DNA of 64,000 nucleotides from Bolinopsis microptera (lineage: Eukaryota; Ctenophora; Tentaculata; Lobata; Bolinopsidae): NCBI RefSeq assembly GCF_026151205.1, contig NC_087074.1, positions 1,674,001 to 1,738,000 on the forward strand, given 5' to 3'. The notes under the pieces are model-generated. The model had not been told where the DNA came from. It saw only the letters and a list, made by a program, of their open reading frames with translations, and searched no databases. Positions 42,958 through 53,804 of this stretch are shown piece by piece (position 1 is the stretch's first letter; every line of letters starts with the position of its first letter). The position numbers were made by a program, and so were the translations under genes.

Positions 42958-44804
42958 AGCGGACACACTTTGCACATGGTTTAATACGTGGATTAACAGA
43001 GTTATTAACATTAGACTCATATTTACCCAGTATTTTACATTGAATAGGTCTAGAACGAGCACATGTTTTGAATTTGTTTTGGTATGAGTTTGCATCTCCA
43101 AAAATTATTCTAATACATCTCTTCTGTGTTAAGAATACAGGGTTGATAACTTGGTTAGAGACACCACCCCATACTGAGATGGCGAACGTAAGGTGTGATT
43201 CAAATAGTGTGTGGTATATCTGCTTGTGCAGTTTTATAGGTAGACAGTTTTTTATGCGGTAAATACGTCCACAAGCACTTCTTAGTTTCTTATTTAGTGA
43301 TTCGATGTGAGGTTTCCAGTTCAGTTTATCATCAATCAGCACACCTAGAAACTTAGTTGTTTTAACACGTATTATTATGGAGCCGTCTATGGAGAGATTT
43401 AAATCATCGGGTGTACTGCATGTAGACGATTCATTTACACGTTTGTTTGGGGAGAAATACATATAACAGCTCTTCTTAGCGTTAATATGTAGTAGATTAC
43501 ATTTCATGTATCTAGAAATAGACGAAAGAATATCGTTAGCTACATTATAAACGTCTTTTTTCGAGTCTGCAGAAACGAATAGGTTAGTGTCGTCAGCAAA
43601 TAAGATAAACTTGCCTTTATTAGATACGTTGCATAGGTCATTTATATACAGGAGGAATAGTAAGGGACCAAGAACAGAGCCTTGGGGAACTCCCCACTCA
43701 ACAGGAAGTTTATCGGAGTTTTCATTTAAGACGTGAACATATTGGCTCCGGTTTGACAGGTAACTTTTTATCAAATTCAGTGCGTTGCCCCTAATTCCGT
43801 AATTATTTAATTTGAATAAAAGCTTCTCGTGAGATATCGTGTCGAAAGCCTTACTTAAATCAATGAAAATGCCAAGAACGTGTTTCCTGTCTTTTAAGTG
43901 TGATTCGATATGGCTAACAGATAAGTTCAGTGCGTGGCTTGTTGAGTGACCCTTTCTAAATCCAAATTGGTTCTCATAAATGATTCTTTTAGCAATTAGG
44001 AAGCTGTACATACGTTTATAAATAAGTTTCTCTAAAATTTTTCCAAATACTGGTAAGGTTGATATTGGCCTATAGTTTTCAAATAGTTCCTGATTATCTT
44101 TTTTATAGATGGGACTTATCTTTCCTAATTTAAGTTCATCTGGGAATATCCCCTGTTGCATGCAATGGTTAAAGTGCTTGGCTAAAAAGGGAGATATTAT
44201 TCTAGCAGACTTTTTTATAACGTGAATTGGAATGTCACTAGATTTACCATTTGTGAACTCATTAATAATATCTATAATTTCATACTGTGTACAATCACTT
44301 AGATATATACTTGACTCACAGGTTTTAGGTAAGAAGTTTGAGAATGAGGGAATTGCATCCAGGGTTATATAATCTTCAGAATAATTTTCATTTAGTTTGG
44401 ATGCAATCGACTGAAAATATTTATTGAATTCATTAGCAATCATCCTACGATTTATTATTTTTTGATCGTTAAGGATAAAACATGGCTTTATTTCACGCCT
44501 GGATTTTCCACGAATAGTGTTTATGATTTCCCACGTTTTCTTACTATCACCAGAGCAGTCAGTTAATTTACCTGCATAATGATTCTTCTTGACACGGTCA
44601 ATAAGTACCTTGAGATGCTTCCTGTAATCCTTATATTCAAGGTACCTTTTTGCTATATTCATACAAGTGAGGCAATTACACTCCTCGCGTTTAATATTAT
44701 TATTATTAGTTAGCAATAAACATTTTTTCTTCTGAGACTTTTCCCACAAATCATAGAGCGAGTCTTTCGTTCGAATTGAGGTAACAATACCACTAGTAAT
44801 CCAT
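42935..44804 (-). CDS. Host LINE ORF2, 3' part: reverse transcriptase
   Basis: This is the RT half of the outer LINE, cut off from its endonuclease by the inserted LINE at 44805-48198. The open frame reaches the insertion joint (ITSGIVTSIRTKDSLYDLWEK just inside it). RT motifs follow in order: KISPIYKK, NYRPISTLPVFGKILEKLIY, NQFGFRKGHSTSHAL, GIFIDLSKAFDTISHEKL, WGVPQGSVLGPLLFLLYIND, catalytic FADDTNLF (about 43597) and KTTKFLGVLIDDKLNW. The last residues (KSVVHN) and the stop are encoded by the macro-repeat copy, so the true C-terminus is probably missing. No frameshift is present, which makes this one of the best-kept RTs in the window, yet it cannot be translated with its endonuclease. Confidence 0.85.
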
Positions 44805-47800
44805 TATTAGAATTAGAATTAGAATTAGAATCAAATTTACACAGCAATACAATAGGAATAAAAAATAATTTAAGAAGCTTCAATCTGCTGTGCAGGACAT
44901 CCAAGTCAGTCGAAAACTGTTAGCAGAACACCCTTCTAGGGACATAAGGATATAGTATGTAAAACATAATGAGTAATAACTTAATGAGTGATAAAATAAG
45001 ATATGATTTAACAGTGAACTGTGGGCATGAAGGTAACAATTAAGATTACATAGATGCCCACTTTGGGATTACGTTAGTCATGTTATTTACAGTTATATAC
45101 AGAGAAGTATAGAACAATAATAGATTGGCAATGATAACAAATGGGAACGAATAAAGGAGATGTTTAAAGTTCTATACTTCTGTAAATAGGTCATATATAA
45201 CGCAGGGGGCCTTTCCACCCGACAAAAACTCCAGCACCATAAAATTTGTTTCAGTTGTCACATAGCTAGAGTGTAGAAATAGTCGAAACTATTGTTTATT
45301 TCATAGGATGAGACTCCTTGAATTACATCTGACATAAATTTAGATTTCATACATTGTGAGAATTTTACACTACATTCTATAGTCCTTATGTTCTCTGGAA
45401 TTGTATTCCAACATTTTGCACCTAAATATGTAAAGGTTTTGTGTGTTCTGGATTTGTGAATATAAAGGTTGCACCTCTCAGCATCACGTGATCCTCCGGA
45501 TACATAAGAAAATTTATCTGTGAATGATGATGGTGCAGCCTCATTAAGAATTTTATACATATACGTTGATAGATGGAGTTGTCTTCTTAAGTGTAAGGGT
45601 AACCACTTCATATTTCGATATACATTTACTGATGGTTCCTGCCAATGAACATCCAGAGCAATTTTTGCTACTTTCTTGTATAATATATCAAGAGAATTAA
45701 GTTTGGTTTTGGCAGCCCTACACCATATTATATCCAGGTAGTCAAATTGGGGGAGCATAAGAGCATTTACAAACATTTTTCTATATTTCAGTGGAAGAAG
45801 ATTTTTCGACCTGTATAATGCCCCTATTCTTTTAGCAATTTTTGATTTCACATAATCAATATGGTCTTGAAAGTTCAATAAATTGTCTATCATGAGACCT
45901 AAATATTTTTGAGATTTAGTTTCTTCTATAAATAGGCATTCTTTTTCCAAATCCAGAGGGATTGACAACGTGTCCAGATTAAGTGATCTATCAAATACAA
46001 TGAATGAAGATTTTGCAGCATTTAGTCTCAGCTTGTTGATTCTAAGCCATTCATACACAATTTTCATATCCTTAATTACATTCTCATATATGCCTCGGGA
46101 AACGTTATCAAAATATAGTGCACTGTCATCTGCAAATAAGTAAACAGTAGATTGTGTGCAATTTCTACTGAGATCATTTATGAATAAACTAAATAGAATT
46201 GGTCCTAATATGCTACCCTGTGGCACACCTGTTTTAACAGGGAGTGATGTGCTTACATTACCACGTATTTTGGTGTGCTGCTTTCTGTCCCCAAGGTAGC
46301 TTTTGAACCACTTTATGACAAAGCCATCAACTCCATAATACTTAAGTTTTTTTAATAAAATATTATGGCTTACTGTGTCAAAGGCCTTTTTAATATCTAA
46401 GAATACAATTGCAGGTTTCTTCTGTGATTCCTTTGACGTAAATATTTTATCAAATAGATTAAGCATTAGAAAAGTGGTGGAATGATCTTTTCTAAATCCA
46501 TACTGATGATTGGTAAGCAGTTTATTTGTTTCAACATACTCTGTAAGCTGTTGGTTAACAAAATATTCTATGCATTTTCCAAGTAGGGGGAGTATGGATA
46601 TTGGCCGGTAGTTATTCGGATCATTAGGGTCACCAGTTTTAAGAATTGGAGTGACTGATGCAATTTTACATGCCAACGGCATTGTTCCACTTTTCATACT
46701 AAGGTTTATAATATGAGCTACTGGATCGATGATTTGGGGAATAATATACTTATATACTTTAATGGGCATGATATCGTTAATCGATTTATCTGATGGTATA
46801 CTGAGTATATATTCTTTTACTTGTTCAACAGTCACCTCTTCGAATACAGAGAGTTTACACTCTGTTGGAGGCGGCATATATTCTAGGAAGTCGTCTGAAT
46901 CCTTTTCCTTAATCGATTCTTGTATTATTGTACCAACTGTGGCAAAATGCAGGTTAACTCCGTTAACATTTAAGTTGCTTGGGGAAGAGCTACTTATTTT
47001 TCCAGGTAAGTTTGAAGCATGTTTGATAGTTTTCCAAATACCTTTCAAATCGTTTTTTGCACTTTTCACAGTAAGGTCCTGAACAATATTTGTACGTCTG
47101 TTTTCTTTGGATAATTTTGTCACATAGTTTCTTTGGGGACGATAGTTATCCCACGAAGTAGAGCATTTCTTATGTAGTTCACTTTTTCTGCATTTACATA
47201 TTCCATTAATACAATTACACTTGAATTTGTTTAATTGTCCTAAACACTTTTTATACTTTCTGAAAAGCATCTTCTTCTTCCGTATTTCTGCCAACAGTTC
47301 TTTAGAGGGATTACAAAGAAAGTTACTATTACATTTTATCTGTTTAGGTGGACAGTAATTGTCATACGATTCCTGGATGTGATGATTAAGTCCATCTAGG
47401 GCATGGTCTACATTAGTACAGCTTAGAATATTACTGTAGTTACTGCAGGATCCCAGAAAATAGCTTAAGGCTTTTAGATTGTTTAAGGAGTGGTCTCTGA
47501 TAAGGACCTTCTGGAATTTACTAGCTTTACTTACTTTAAAGTCGAGAACACATTTGAGAGCTTGGTGATCTCCTATTCTATCATCAAGTACTTTACACTC
47601 TATGAAATTAGAGTAACAGTTAGTCATGACAACATCTATTGTGCTCTGCGTTATCCTACCATCTAAGTTTGCAACTCTAGTAATTCCTGTAACAGTCTGT
47701 ATCATTCCAAAGAGCTTCATTGTTATATCTAACTTTTTATAATCTAGATCAGATAAAGAGTTTTGGTTAACATTAACATCGCCAATCCATATTACTTTCT

Positions 47801-48198
47801 TACCTTGAAGTTTCATCATACATTCAGTCATATAATCAAGGAAAGTATCTAGATGACAAAAGTTTTGTGATCTGTAGAAGCAGCAAATGTAAAGATTGGC
47901 GTCCTTGAGTTGTATCCATATAGCTTCGATTTTAGAAAAATCAGAGTAGGTTATATCTAAATTGAGTAATTTGTGGTTAACATTTTGGTTGATCAATATA
48001 CCACACCCTCCTCTTCCTCTATCGTTAGGTCTATCACACCTTATAAAATCAAAGTTTAAGGGGAAGTTAAGTGTACTAGTGTCTATATCAGATTTAAGGT
48101 TTGTCTCATTAATTCCAATTATGTCAAGCTTTTCGCGAAATATTAGCTCCTGTAGTTCGAGAGTTTTTGCCAGATTAGTCAGGCCACCCTGTATATTA
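44805..48198 (-). mobile_element. Inserted LINE (inner element)
   Basis: Runs on the minus strand from 48198 to 44805. At the left joint the outer element reads CCCATG, then the inner element starts TAATATACAGG. At the far end the inner element finishes with a TTCTAA tandem tail (about 44806-44835) and the outer element resumes with ATGGATTACTAG. Only ATG is shared at the two joints, so the target duplication is 3 bp or nil. The element is truncated just ahead of its endonuclease but otherwise complete through its 3' untranslated region and microsatellite tail. Confidence 0.85.
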
Positions 48199-49160
48199 CA
48201 TGGGTTGTTCAAAGCGTTACGTTTAGATAATTTCGGTTTGTCAAGTTTGAATGCCTCGTCTAGGTGCTTCTGAAAAGTAGTGCAGAAACTACTGAAGTTT
48301 TCAGGAGGATTGGTATGTAGTTCATTATCAATTGATGTGAGAAAGGCGTCTACATTTGAGGTGCTATAGTCGTAATATTGTGCGTGTTTAAGTTTAGGTT
48401 CATCAGCTACAAAATTAAGACAACTATTGATTTGAAAGATGGCATGGTGGTGAGAAACATTGAGTTGCAACGTTCCTGTAAACAACGTGCTTTCGATTTC
48501 ATTAGTGAAAATATTATCAATACAGGATGGTTTACATCCAGGCTTTTCGTGTGTTTGGATAGATATCGTTGGTGAGTACCCTAATCCGAGCATTATGTTT
48601 TCTAATTCTTGTGTGCATCTTCTATTGCCGTTATGGAGGTTAATATTAAAATCACCCATTACATGTACATTTAACTTTGGGAGTTTACCCATAATTACTT
48701 GTAGCTCAGCGAGAAACTCGTCAATGTCTCCACTAGGGGGTCTATAGATTACTCCTACGTTTATAGTTTTAGATTCTTGATGAATAGTCACAAAGAGGCT
48801 TTCTAAATTACTGGTGACGTTTGATACATCTACATTAACGACTGCATTAAAAGCATTGTGAACATAAACTGCAACGCCCGTTCCTTTCGATTTGTTATGC
48901 ATTGTAGTCTGGTAGAAACTATTGAATCCATTAATAGGGTAAACGGAACTCTCTTCTGGGCTAATATTGGTTTCGGCAAGGCCTATGATAGGGAAATTGT
49001 GTTTGAGGCACTCTAATTCAGATATGAGATGGTCGAAGTTGCTTTTATTGCCGTCGATATTCAGGAAGAAAGAGCCACCATTTTTATGAAGATCGGCACT
49101 AAGTTCGTTATTAAATTTGTTGGTGGAGTAAGGCTTACAATATTCTAGAACTTGTGACAT
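45258..49160 (-). CDS. Chimeric 1,300-residue ORF: outer-LINE endonuclease fused to inner-LINE endonuclease-RT
   Basis: Residues 1-320 belong to the outer LINE and hold a complete apurinic-type endonuclease domain (LAETNISPEESSV, GTGVAVYVHN, VMGDFNINL, CIDNIF, SHHHAIF). At residue 321 the inner LINE takes over in the same frame with a second endonuclease (CNIQGG, IIGINETNLKSD, WIGDVNVNQN, STIDVVMTN, GDHQALKC). It is followed by RT: KIASVTPILKTGDPNDPNNY, YGFRKDHSTTF, VFLDIKKAFDTVSHNIL, TGVPQGSILGPILFSLFIND, catalytic FADDSALYF (about 46130), and a normal C-terminus at 45258. LINEs have one such endonuclease, so the two-domain layout is explained by nesting, not by a new family. All catalytic-type residues look intact. 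A TAA lies directly before the ATG (see findings). Confidence 0.85.
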   Translation of the reverse strand: MSQVLEYCKPYSTNKFNNELSADLHKNGGSFFLNIDGNKSNFDHLISELECLKHNFPIIGLAETNISPEESSVYPINGFNSFYQTTMHNKSKGTGVAVYVHNAFNAVVNVDVSNVTSNLESLFVTIHQESKTINVGVIYRPPSGDIDEFLAELQVIMGKLPKLNVHVMGDFNINLHNGNRRCTQELENIMLGLGYSPTISIQTHEKPGCKPSCIDNIFTNEIESTLFTGTLQLNVSHHHAIFQINSCLNFVADEPKLKHAQYYDYSTSNVDAFLTSIDNELHTNPPENFSSFCTTFQKHLDEAFKLDKPKLSKRNALNNPCNIQGGLTNLAKTLELQELIFREKLDIIGINETNLKSDIDTSTLNFPLNFDFIRCDRPNDRGRGGCGILINQNVNHKLLNLDITYSDFSKIEAIWIQLKDANLYICCFYRSQNFCHLDTFLDYMTECMMKLQGKKVIWIGDVNVNQNSLSDLDYKKLDITMKLFGMIQTVTGITRVANLDGRITQSTIDVVMTNCYSNFIECKVLDDRIGDHQALKCVLDFKVSKASKFQKVLIRDHSLNNLKALSYFLGSCSNYSNILSCTNVDHALDGLNHHIQESYDNYCPPKQIKCNSNFLCNPSKELLAEIRKKKMLFRKYKKCLGQLNKFKCNCINGICKCRKSELHKKCSTSWDNYRPQRNYVTKLSKENRRTNIVQDLTVKSAKNDLKGIWKTIKHASNLPGKISSSSPSNLNVNGVNLHFATVGTIIQESIKEKDSDDFLEYMPPPTECKLSVFEEVTVEQVKEYILSIPSDKSINDIMPIKVYKYIIPQIIDPVAHIINLSMKSGTMPLACKIASVTPILKTGDPNDPNNYRPISILPLLGKCIEYFVNQQLTEYVETNKLLTNHQYGFRKDHSTTFLMLNLFDKIFTSKESQKKPAIVFLDIKKAFDTVSHNILLKKLKYYGVDGFVIKWFKSYLGDRKQHTKIRGNVSTSLPVKTGVPQGSILGPILFSLFINDLSRNCTQSTVYLFADDSALYFDNVSRGIYENVIKDMKIVYEWLRINKLRLNAAKSSFIVFDRSLNLDTLSIPLDLEKECLFIEETKSQKYLGLMIDNLLNFQDHIDYVKSKIAKRIGALYRSKNLLPLKYRKMFVNALMLPQFDYLDIIWCRAAKTKLNSLDILYKKVAKIALDVHWQEPSVNVYRNMKWLPLHLRRQLHLSTYMYKILNEAAPSSFTDKFSYVSGGSRDAERCNLYIHKSRTHKTFTYLGAKCWNTIPENIRTIECSVKFSQCMKSKFMSDVIQGVSSYEINNSFDYFYTLAM

Positions 49161-49204
49161 TTACAGAATCAAGGGGTCGCTGTTATTGTTATCCGACTTA
49201 CTAA

Positions 49205-49417
49205 TCATATCTTTAAACGGCGCGGGTTGTACTGTTTAAGGATTAGCGCTTTGCACTGACTACAAAAGTAATTTGAGTTGATCACGGTTGCTTCAGAGTT
49301 TTTGAAACATTTTTCATGTATAATGCAATTACATTTAAAACATTCAACAAATTTTTGACCTAAACATAAGCTATTAAGGCAGTGACTGCATTTTTCCTTA
49401 TTTGAGAAAGTTACCAT
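49205..49417 (-). CDS. Small zinc-finger ORF of the outer LINE
   Basis: A 70-residue protein with CSHC, CFKC, HEKC and CSQC pairs spaced as in PHD/FYVE-like treble-clef fingers. Its ATG overlaps the stop of ORF1 (ATGGTAA), and its own TGA overlaps another ATG (ATGA at 49208), an arrangement known to allow termination-reinitiation in some LINEs. It would make a nucleic-acid- or chromatin-binding helper for the element. The tight overlaps support it as a real ORF. Confidence 0.7.
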   Translation of the reverse strand: MVTFSNKEKCSHCLNSLCLGQKFVECFKCNCIIHEKCFKNSEATVINSNYFCSQCKALILKQYNPRRLKI

Positions 49418-51294
49418 ACCTGGTAACTGTACCCGCCTCCTCCTCTGGCAACTGAACTGAAGGGTCTCCCGTCAACTCTGCTAGTCGGTCCTCTTCGTTT
49501 ATCAACTCCTCGGTGGAGCCTGGAAAATATGGTTTGTTTAATTAGGCCAGCAAGGACCCTAGCACCTAGTTCGTTAAGGTGAAGCGTGTCAGGCCTGTTT
49601 TGTCGATCAACTGTCTTGGACAATTGATGGACCAACATGCCATAATGATCAGCAAAGCCATTAAAACCTTGCACACTCTGAACACCAGAACTCATAGATG
49701 CAAGACCGTTCGTCAGCAGTTCATTAAACAAGTTTACTTTTCTATTCAAATCAGCAATTTTAGTAGGAAGCAGCGGGCAAACAGAAACAAAACATATAGG
49801 GTTCAGCAGCTTAATTTCTTTTATTTTTGTTAACAGCGAACTACATACACTTCTGACGTTACTTTGAGGTTGCTTTATATCATTTATCCCGCACATGATA
49901 ACAACATTGCTGTAGGATTGACAGCTGTAAGGGTCAATGTTGTTGATTATAATAGGCGCCCATTCTTTAAGGCCAGGCATGAGTTCACCAAATGTATTAC
50001 GTTTATTAGTCCCAAACTTGAGCATTCCTGTATTTGAATCTCCTATCAAGATTGTAGAGTTTTTGTTCTTCCAGTTAACTGATCTGAACGTGAGGCTATA
50101 TCTGATATCCTGGGTGACGTTACCTTCTGGAATTGAATGAGTGAAAAAGTCTTGTGATTTTCTTGTCATATGATAGAGTGATCGGTGGGTGGATGTTAGG
50201 TCAGACTTGACACCAGACTTTTTGTCAAGGAACTGGATGGAGCATTCTTGGCCGAGGGACAGTGTGAAAATGGATGATTCGACATCTATAGTGGGCTCGT
50301 CGTCGGATTGGCTGGGAAGTGAACTATTAGGGCCTTCGTACCTATTTATGCGACATGAGTTGATGACAGGAGGTGAAGGATGCCTCTCAGGATGTGACTT
50401 GAAGGTGGGGTGCTGTTCGTAGAATAATTCCTTTTGTAGGACATTGATTTTCTCCAGTATCGGCTGAAGCACCAGGGGGATTGGGGTTGCATCGGCACCA
50501 GATTTGGAACCTGTATACGTGTAAGGAGCTCCGAATGCAACAGTTGAGCGGCCTGATTCAGACACAAATGACGATGACTCTAGTGATGTGGTGATATTTG
50601 AGGCTGTATCTTCATTGATAAATTCTAGTTTGAGGTCGGTGAAGCTTTTCTGATTGTGCTCTATGGTAGTTGTGGGTTCAGGGACAACTGTGGGTGGGTG
50701 GGTGAGTGGGTGGGTGGGTGGTGTGACACGACTAGGATGGACCCAGGGCTGAGAGCTTGATGGTGCTTGGGTGATTTGAGGGCTGCTTGAGGAGGCAGTT
50801 GATTTCTTAAGGTCATCCATACTAGACTGAAGCTCAGTGATCTGATTTTTCATAGTTTTAAGTTTCTCATCAACCTGACCTTCTTGGAGGGTCCGATGTT
50901 GAATATGTAGCTCAATGTCTCCTAGCTTGAGTATTCTCTCAGAAATGGTCTTGGTAGTAGCTCCGAGATCGTTTGTGTTGGATATCAGCGAAGTTAGTTT
51001 CTCCTCCATTTTCATGACAGTTTCTTCAAGATCAGTGTTTTTATTCCTCAGATTAGACATATTGAGAAGTAAAGTCTCGATCTGTTGGTTGTTACGGATG
51101 GTCACGCCAGGGGCACTGAAACAAAGCGGACAGAGCCAATCCTCTATCTGTGTAACAAACTGTTCGGAAATACCTTTTAGATTACAACAATTGCTGTGCC
51201 AGGTTTGAGGGCAAGAGGTACAATCAATAATCCATGAGGTTTTATCACTAGTTCCAGACCATAAACACTTTGAAAAGGAGCATACAAAACCCAT
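49411..51294 (-). CDS. Outer LINE ORF1: PHD finger, coiled coil, SGNH esterase
   Basis: A 627-residue frame. Residues 5-58 form a PHD-like zinc finger (CSFSKC, CTSC, HSNC, CPLC). Residues about 75-165 are a coiled coil (NLRNKNTDLEETVMKMEEKL). Residues about 165-400 are a Ser/Thr/Pro-rich linker. Residues about 410-600 are an SGNH hydrolase with GDSN near 418, CGIND near 467 and DTLHLN near 568, i.e. the Ser-Gly-Asn-His set. ORF1 proteins with PHD and esterase parts occur in CR1/L2-type LINEs and coat the element's RNA or help it reach DNA. The start at 51294 directly abuts another LINE on the plus strand, so the outer element has no visible 5' untranslated region. Confidence 0.85.
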   Translation of the reverse strand: MGFVCSFSKCLWSGTSDKTSWIIDCTSCPQTWHSNCCNLKGISEQFVTQIEDWLCPLCFSAPGVTIRNNQQIETLLLNMSNLRNKNTDLEETVMKMEEKLTSLISNTNDLGATTKTISERILKLGDIELHIQHRTLQEGQVDEKLKTMKNQITELQSSMDDLKKSTASSSSPQITQAPSSSQPWVHPSRVTPPTHPLTHPPTVVPEPTTTIEHNQKSFTDLKLEFINEDTASNITTSLESSSFVSESGRSTVAFGAPYTYTGSKSGADATPIPLVLQPILEKINVLQKELFYEQHPTFKSHPERHPSPPVINSCRINRYEGPNSSLPSQSDDEPTIDVESSIFTLSLGQECSIQFLDKKSGVKSDLTSTHRSLYHMTRKSQDFFTHSIPEGNVTQDIRYSLTFRSVNWKNKNSTILIGDSNTGMLKFGTNKRNTFGELMPGLKEWAPIIINNIDPYSCQSYSNVVIMCGINDIKQPQSNVRSVCSSLLTKIKEIKLLNPICFVSVCPLLPTKIADLNRKVNLFNELLTNGLASMSSGVQSVQGFNGFADHYGMLVHQLSKTVDRQNRPDTLHLNELGARVLAGLIKQTIFSRLHRGVDKRRGPTSRVDGRPFSSVARGGGGYSYQVW

Positions 51295-51296
51295 TT

Positions 51297-52327
51297 TTAA
51301 TAGATTACAAATTCTTACAGCTCAAAACTTGTACAAATATCACTGTATTTTAGAATTCTCTAAGATTATCAAGTACCACTGCCCATACTCCCTTTATGAG
51401 GCTATCAACATTTCAAACCGTGCAACGAGTCTAATGGTTATTCTCCTAAATAAATCAAATACCTTTTTGTTTAATGCAGCCAAGCTTTGGAACGCTGTTC
51501 ATAAAAAAATTTTAACTTCAAGCAATTGCTTAGAAACGTCCATTAGCTTGATAAAACTGAGAACCAAAGCACTATTAATACAAGCACAGGCAGCTGACTT
51601 AAAAGATACTTGGACTCCAAACAATTTTAAATTGCAGTAATCAAATCTAATTGCAGCGGCACACACTTACTATTACTATCATGATTGTACTATAGACAGA
51701 AAATCTTTCAAATCGATTTTGGGCGCTTTTTAAACATTTGTTGTAATGTTTTTAGATAAGTTAAATATCTAAATCTATAAAATTTTTTATCGGAATGAAT
51801 TAATTGATATTTAATAATTTATTCGGTAGGTTTATCTGGTATTGATATTGATTATATTGATATTGTTATTATTGAACAAAGCTAACTCTAGACATAGTTA
51901 ATACTACTTCTTTTAAGAAAGGGACTTGGAGTATAAACGACCAAGTTTGCATAAATTTCTACCCAACCAAGAACTCAGGAGGCAAAGGTGGGTGCGTAAA
52001 CTTTTGGTCTGCACTCTCCGATCCTGTATCACCCTGGATTCTTCTCGACGTATCTTTGTAAAAGTTATATACCTTTTAGTCAATCTCTTGCTACTCCAAG
52101 TCCCCTAAGATATCTGATCTAAAGTTCGTGCTAGTTATATATATATGAAATATATTTTTGTCTGCTTTAATTGGTACTAAATAAAATTGTTGTTTTCTCC
52201 CGACTCACCGGGTAGTTGATACACCTTTCACAAGCAAGAGCCACTTTGGTCTACTTGCTGTGAGGTGTCTCAGCTACATGGGTTGGGGGTCCCCCCTTTT
52301 TTTTTAAATAAATCAAATCAAATCAAA
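51297..52327 (+). mobile_element. LINE 3' end, plus strand
   Basis: Opens in the C-terminal part of a LINE ORF2 (RLQILTAQNLYKYHCILEFS, then NAAKLWNAVHKKI), with a stop at 51640. A 3' untranslated region of about 650 bp follows, ending in an A-rich stretch and AAATC tandem repeats at 52303-52327. It is severely 5'-truncated and non-functional. Its start meets the ATG of the outer LINE's ORF1, so one of the two inserted at the edge of the other. Confidence 0.7.
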
Positions 52328-52429
52328 ATATAATGACACAAACATCATCACACATCATCAAAAATATATCTACTAAAGTTTTAAAAATATCTTAAATCTA
52401 TTGGCCTAAACAACCAAGATAAAATGAAT

Positions 52430-53804
52430 CTAATTTACATACTTTCCACTACTATATAAGTTAATAAAGCGTTTCTTAGCAACATGAGGATGACACACAA
52501 GATATTCATTGTGCTTCTCTTTATTAGTAGCATAATTTAATCCCTCAATCTTTCCTAATACTTCGTCCGAAACATACCAAAAATGAATATCATTTACGGA
52601 TCCGTTTAAAATAGTCTCTTTTTTGAAAGCCTCTAATCTTATTTTAAAACTTAACACAGTCCCACAATTCTTGACATCCGAGGGGAGTTTGTTCCAATAT
52701 GGTCTCACCCTCTCCGGAAGAAAAGAACTGTGGACTTTCTTCATTTTACTGCTACTTTTACTGCATCTACTGTTTGATACCACATTAAGACCAGATCTGC
52801 TCATACTGAACAAACCAGCTCCGTAATTGGCCAAACCACTTATCATTTTAAAAGATTCAATGAGGTCCCCACGTATTCGCCGCTCTGCCAGCGTTGTCAA
52901 ATTGAGGATTTCCAGTCGACGACTGTATGGAAGAGTACCCACCTCGTCAATCAGACGGGTAAACCGCCTCTGGACGCTCTCCAGCTCCAAGATGATCCCC
53001 CAACTTCCATGAGCCGCAACTGGACTCCACAATTGAACACAATACTCTAAATGGGGTCTTATTAAAGCTTTGTAAATGGATATCATCACAGATTTTTCCC
53101 TGATAATCAGATTTCTAACAATCCAACATATCATTCTGTTGGCTTTAGATATTGAAGCCTTAATCTGTTCATTCCAAAGCAGAGAGTTATGGGTTATAAC
53201 TCCCAAGTCTTTTTCCTGTACAGATTCTGCCAATGTAACTCCATTAAGAGAATAACTTGATCTTGGGTTATCGTTAACATCTAAATGCATTACTGAACAC
53301 TTAGTAGGATTAAACTTTAAAAGCCATTTACTCTCCCACATCTCTAGTTCGTTCAGATCATTAGCTATAGTTTCATGCTCGGAGGCATTAGCTATAAGCT
53401 TAAGATCATCAGCAAATATTTTAACTTTACTTTTAATGTTATCTGGTAAATCATTAATAAATAACACAAATAGTAATGGTCCAAGGACTGATCCCTGGGG
53501 AACTCCTGACCATACAATCTTCCACTCTGAAGTTTCACCTTCTACACACACTCTCATAGTTCTATTTGAGATAAAATCTGTAATTACATCTAAAACTTTA
53601 CCAGTTATCCCTAGACTCTCTAGCTTGTTAATCAAGCGATAATGGGGAACAGAATCGAAAGCTTTACTAAAATCAAAATAAAATAAGTCCACAGGAGCAC
53701 CTTCATCTATTAAATTAAGTATAGTGTCGAAAGTCTCCAAAAGATTTGACAAACAAGATTCTCCTTTAACAAACCCATGTTGGTCCTTTGAAATACGGTC
53801 TTCT
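52430..53804 (-). pseudogene. LINE reverse transcriptase (Rex1/CR1-like), cut by assembly gap
   Basis: An intact minus-strand frame from the gap edge to the stop at 52430. It carries EDRISKDQHGFVKGESCLSN, VDLFYFDFSKAFDSVPH, WSGVPQGSVLGPLLFVLFIN, catalytic IFADDLKLIANA, and the C-terminal thumb region LIRPHLEYCVQLWSP with VQRRFTRLI and LPYSRRLEIL. The last two are typical of the Rex1/CR1 group. The 5' part lies in or beyond the 100-N gap. Within the sequenced part no frameshift is seen, so the element may be intact; only the gap makes it partial. Confidence 0.8.

Larger units (their letters stand above)
42958..51294 (-). mobile_element. Outer LINE (CR1/L2-like), interrupted by inner LINE
   Basis: Order on the minus strand: ORF1, zinc-finger ORF, ORF2 endonuclease, [inner LINE 48198-44805], ORF2 reverse transcriptase. 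Without the insert the element is about 4.9 kb. Every part is open, so the insertion and the lost 3' end are what disable it, not slow decay. No target duplication for the outer element could be found because both ends abut other repeats. Confidence 0.85.

Noticed and set aside
45258..49160. A new LINE family with two endonuclease domains
   Set aside because: The second domain starts exactly at an insertion joint, and the missing half of the first element resumes after the insert's 3' tail.
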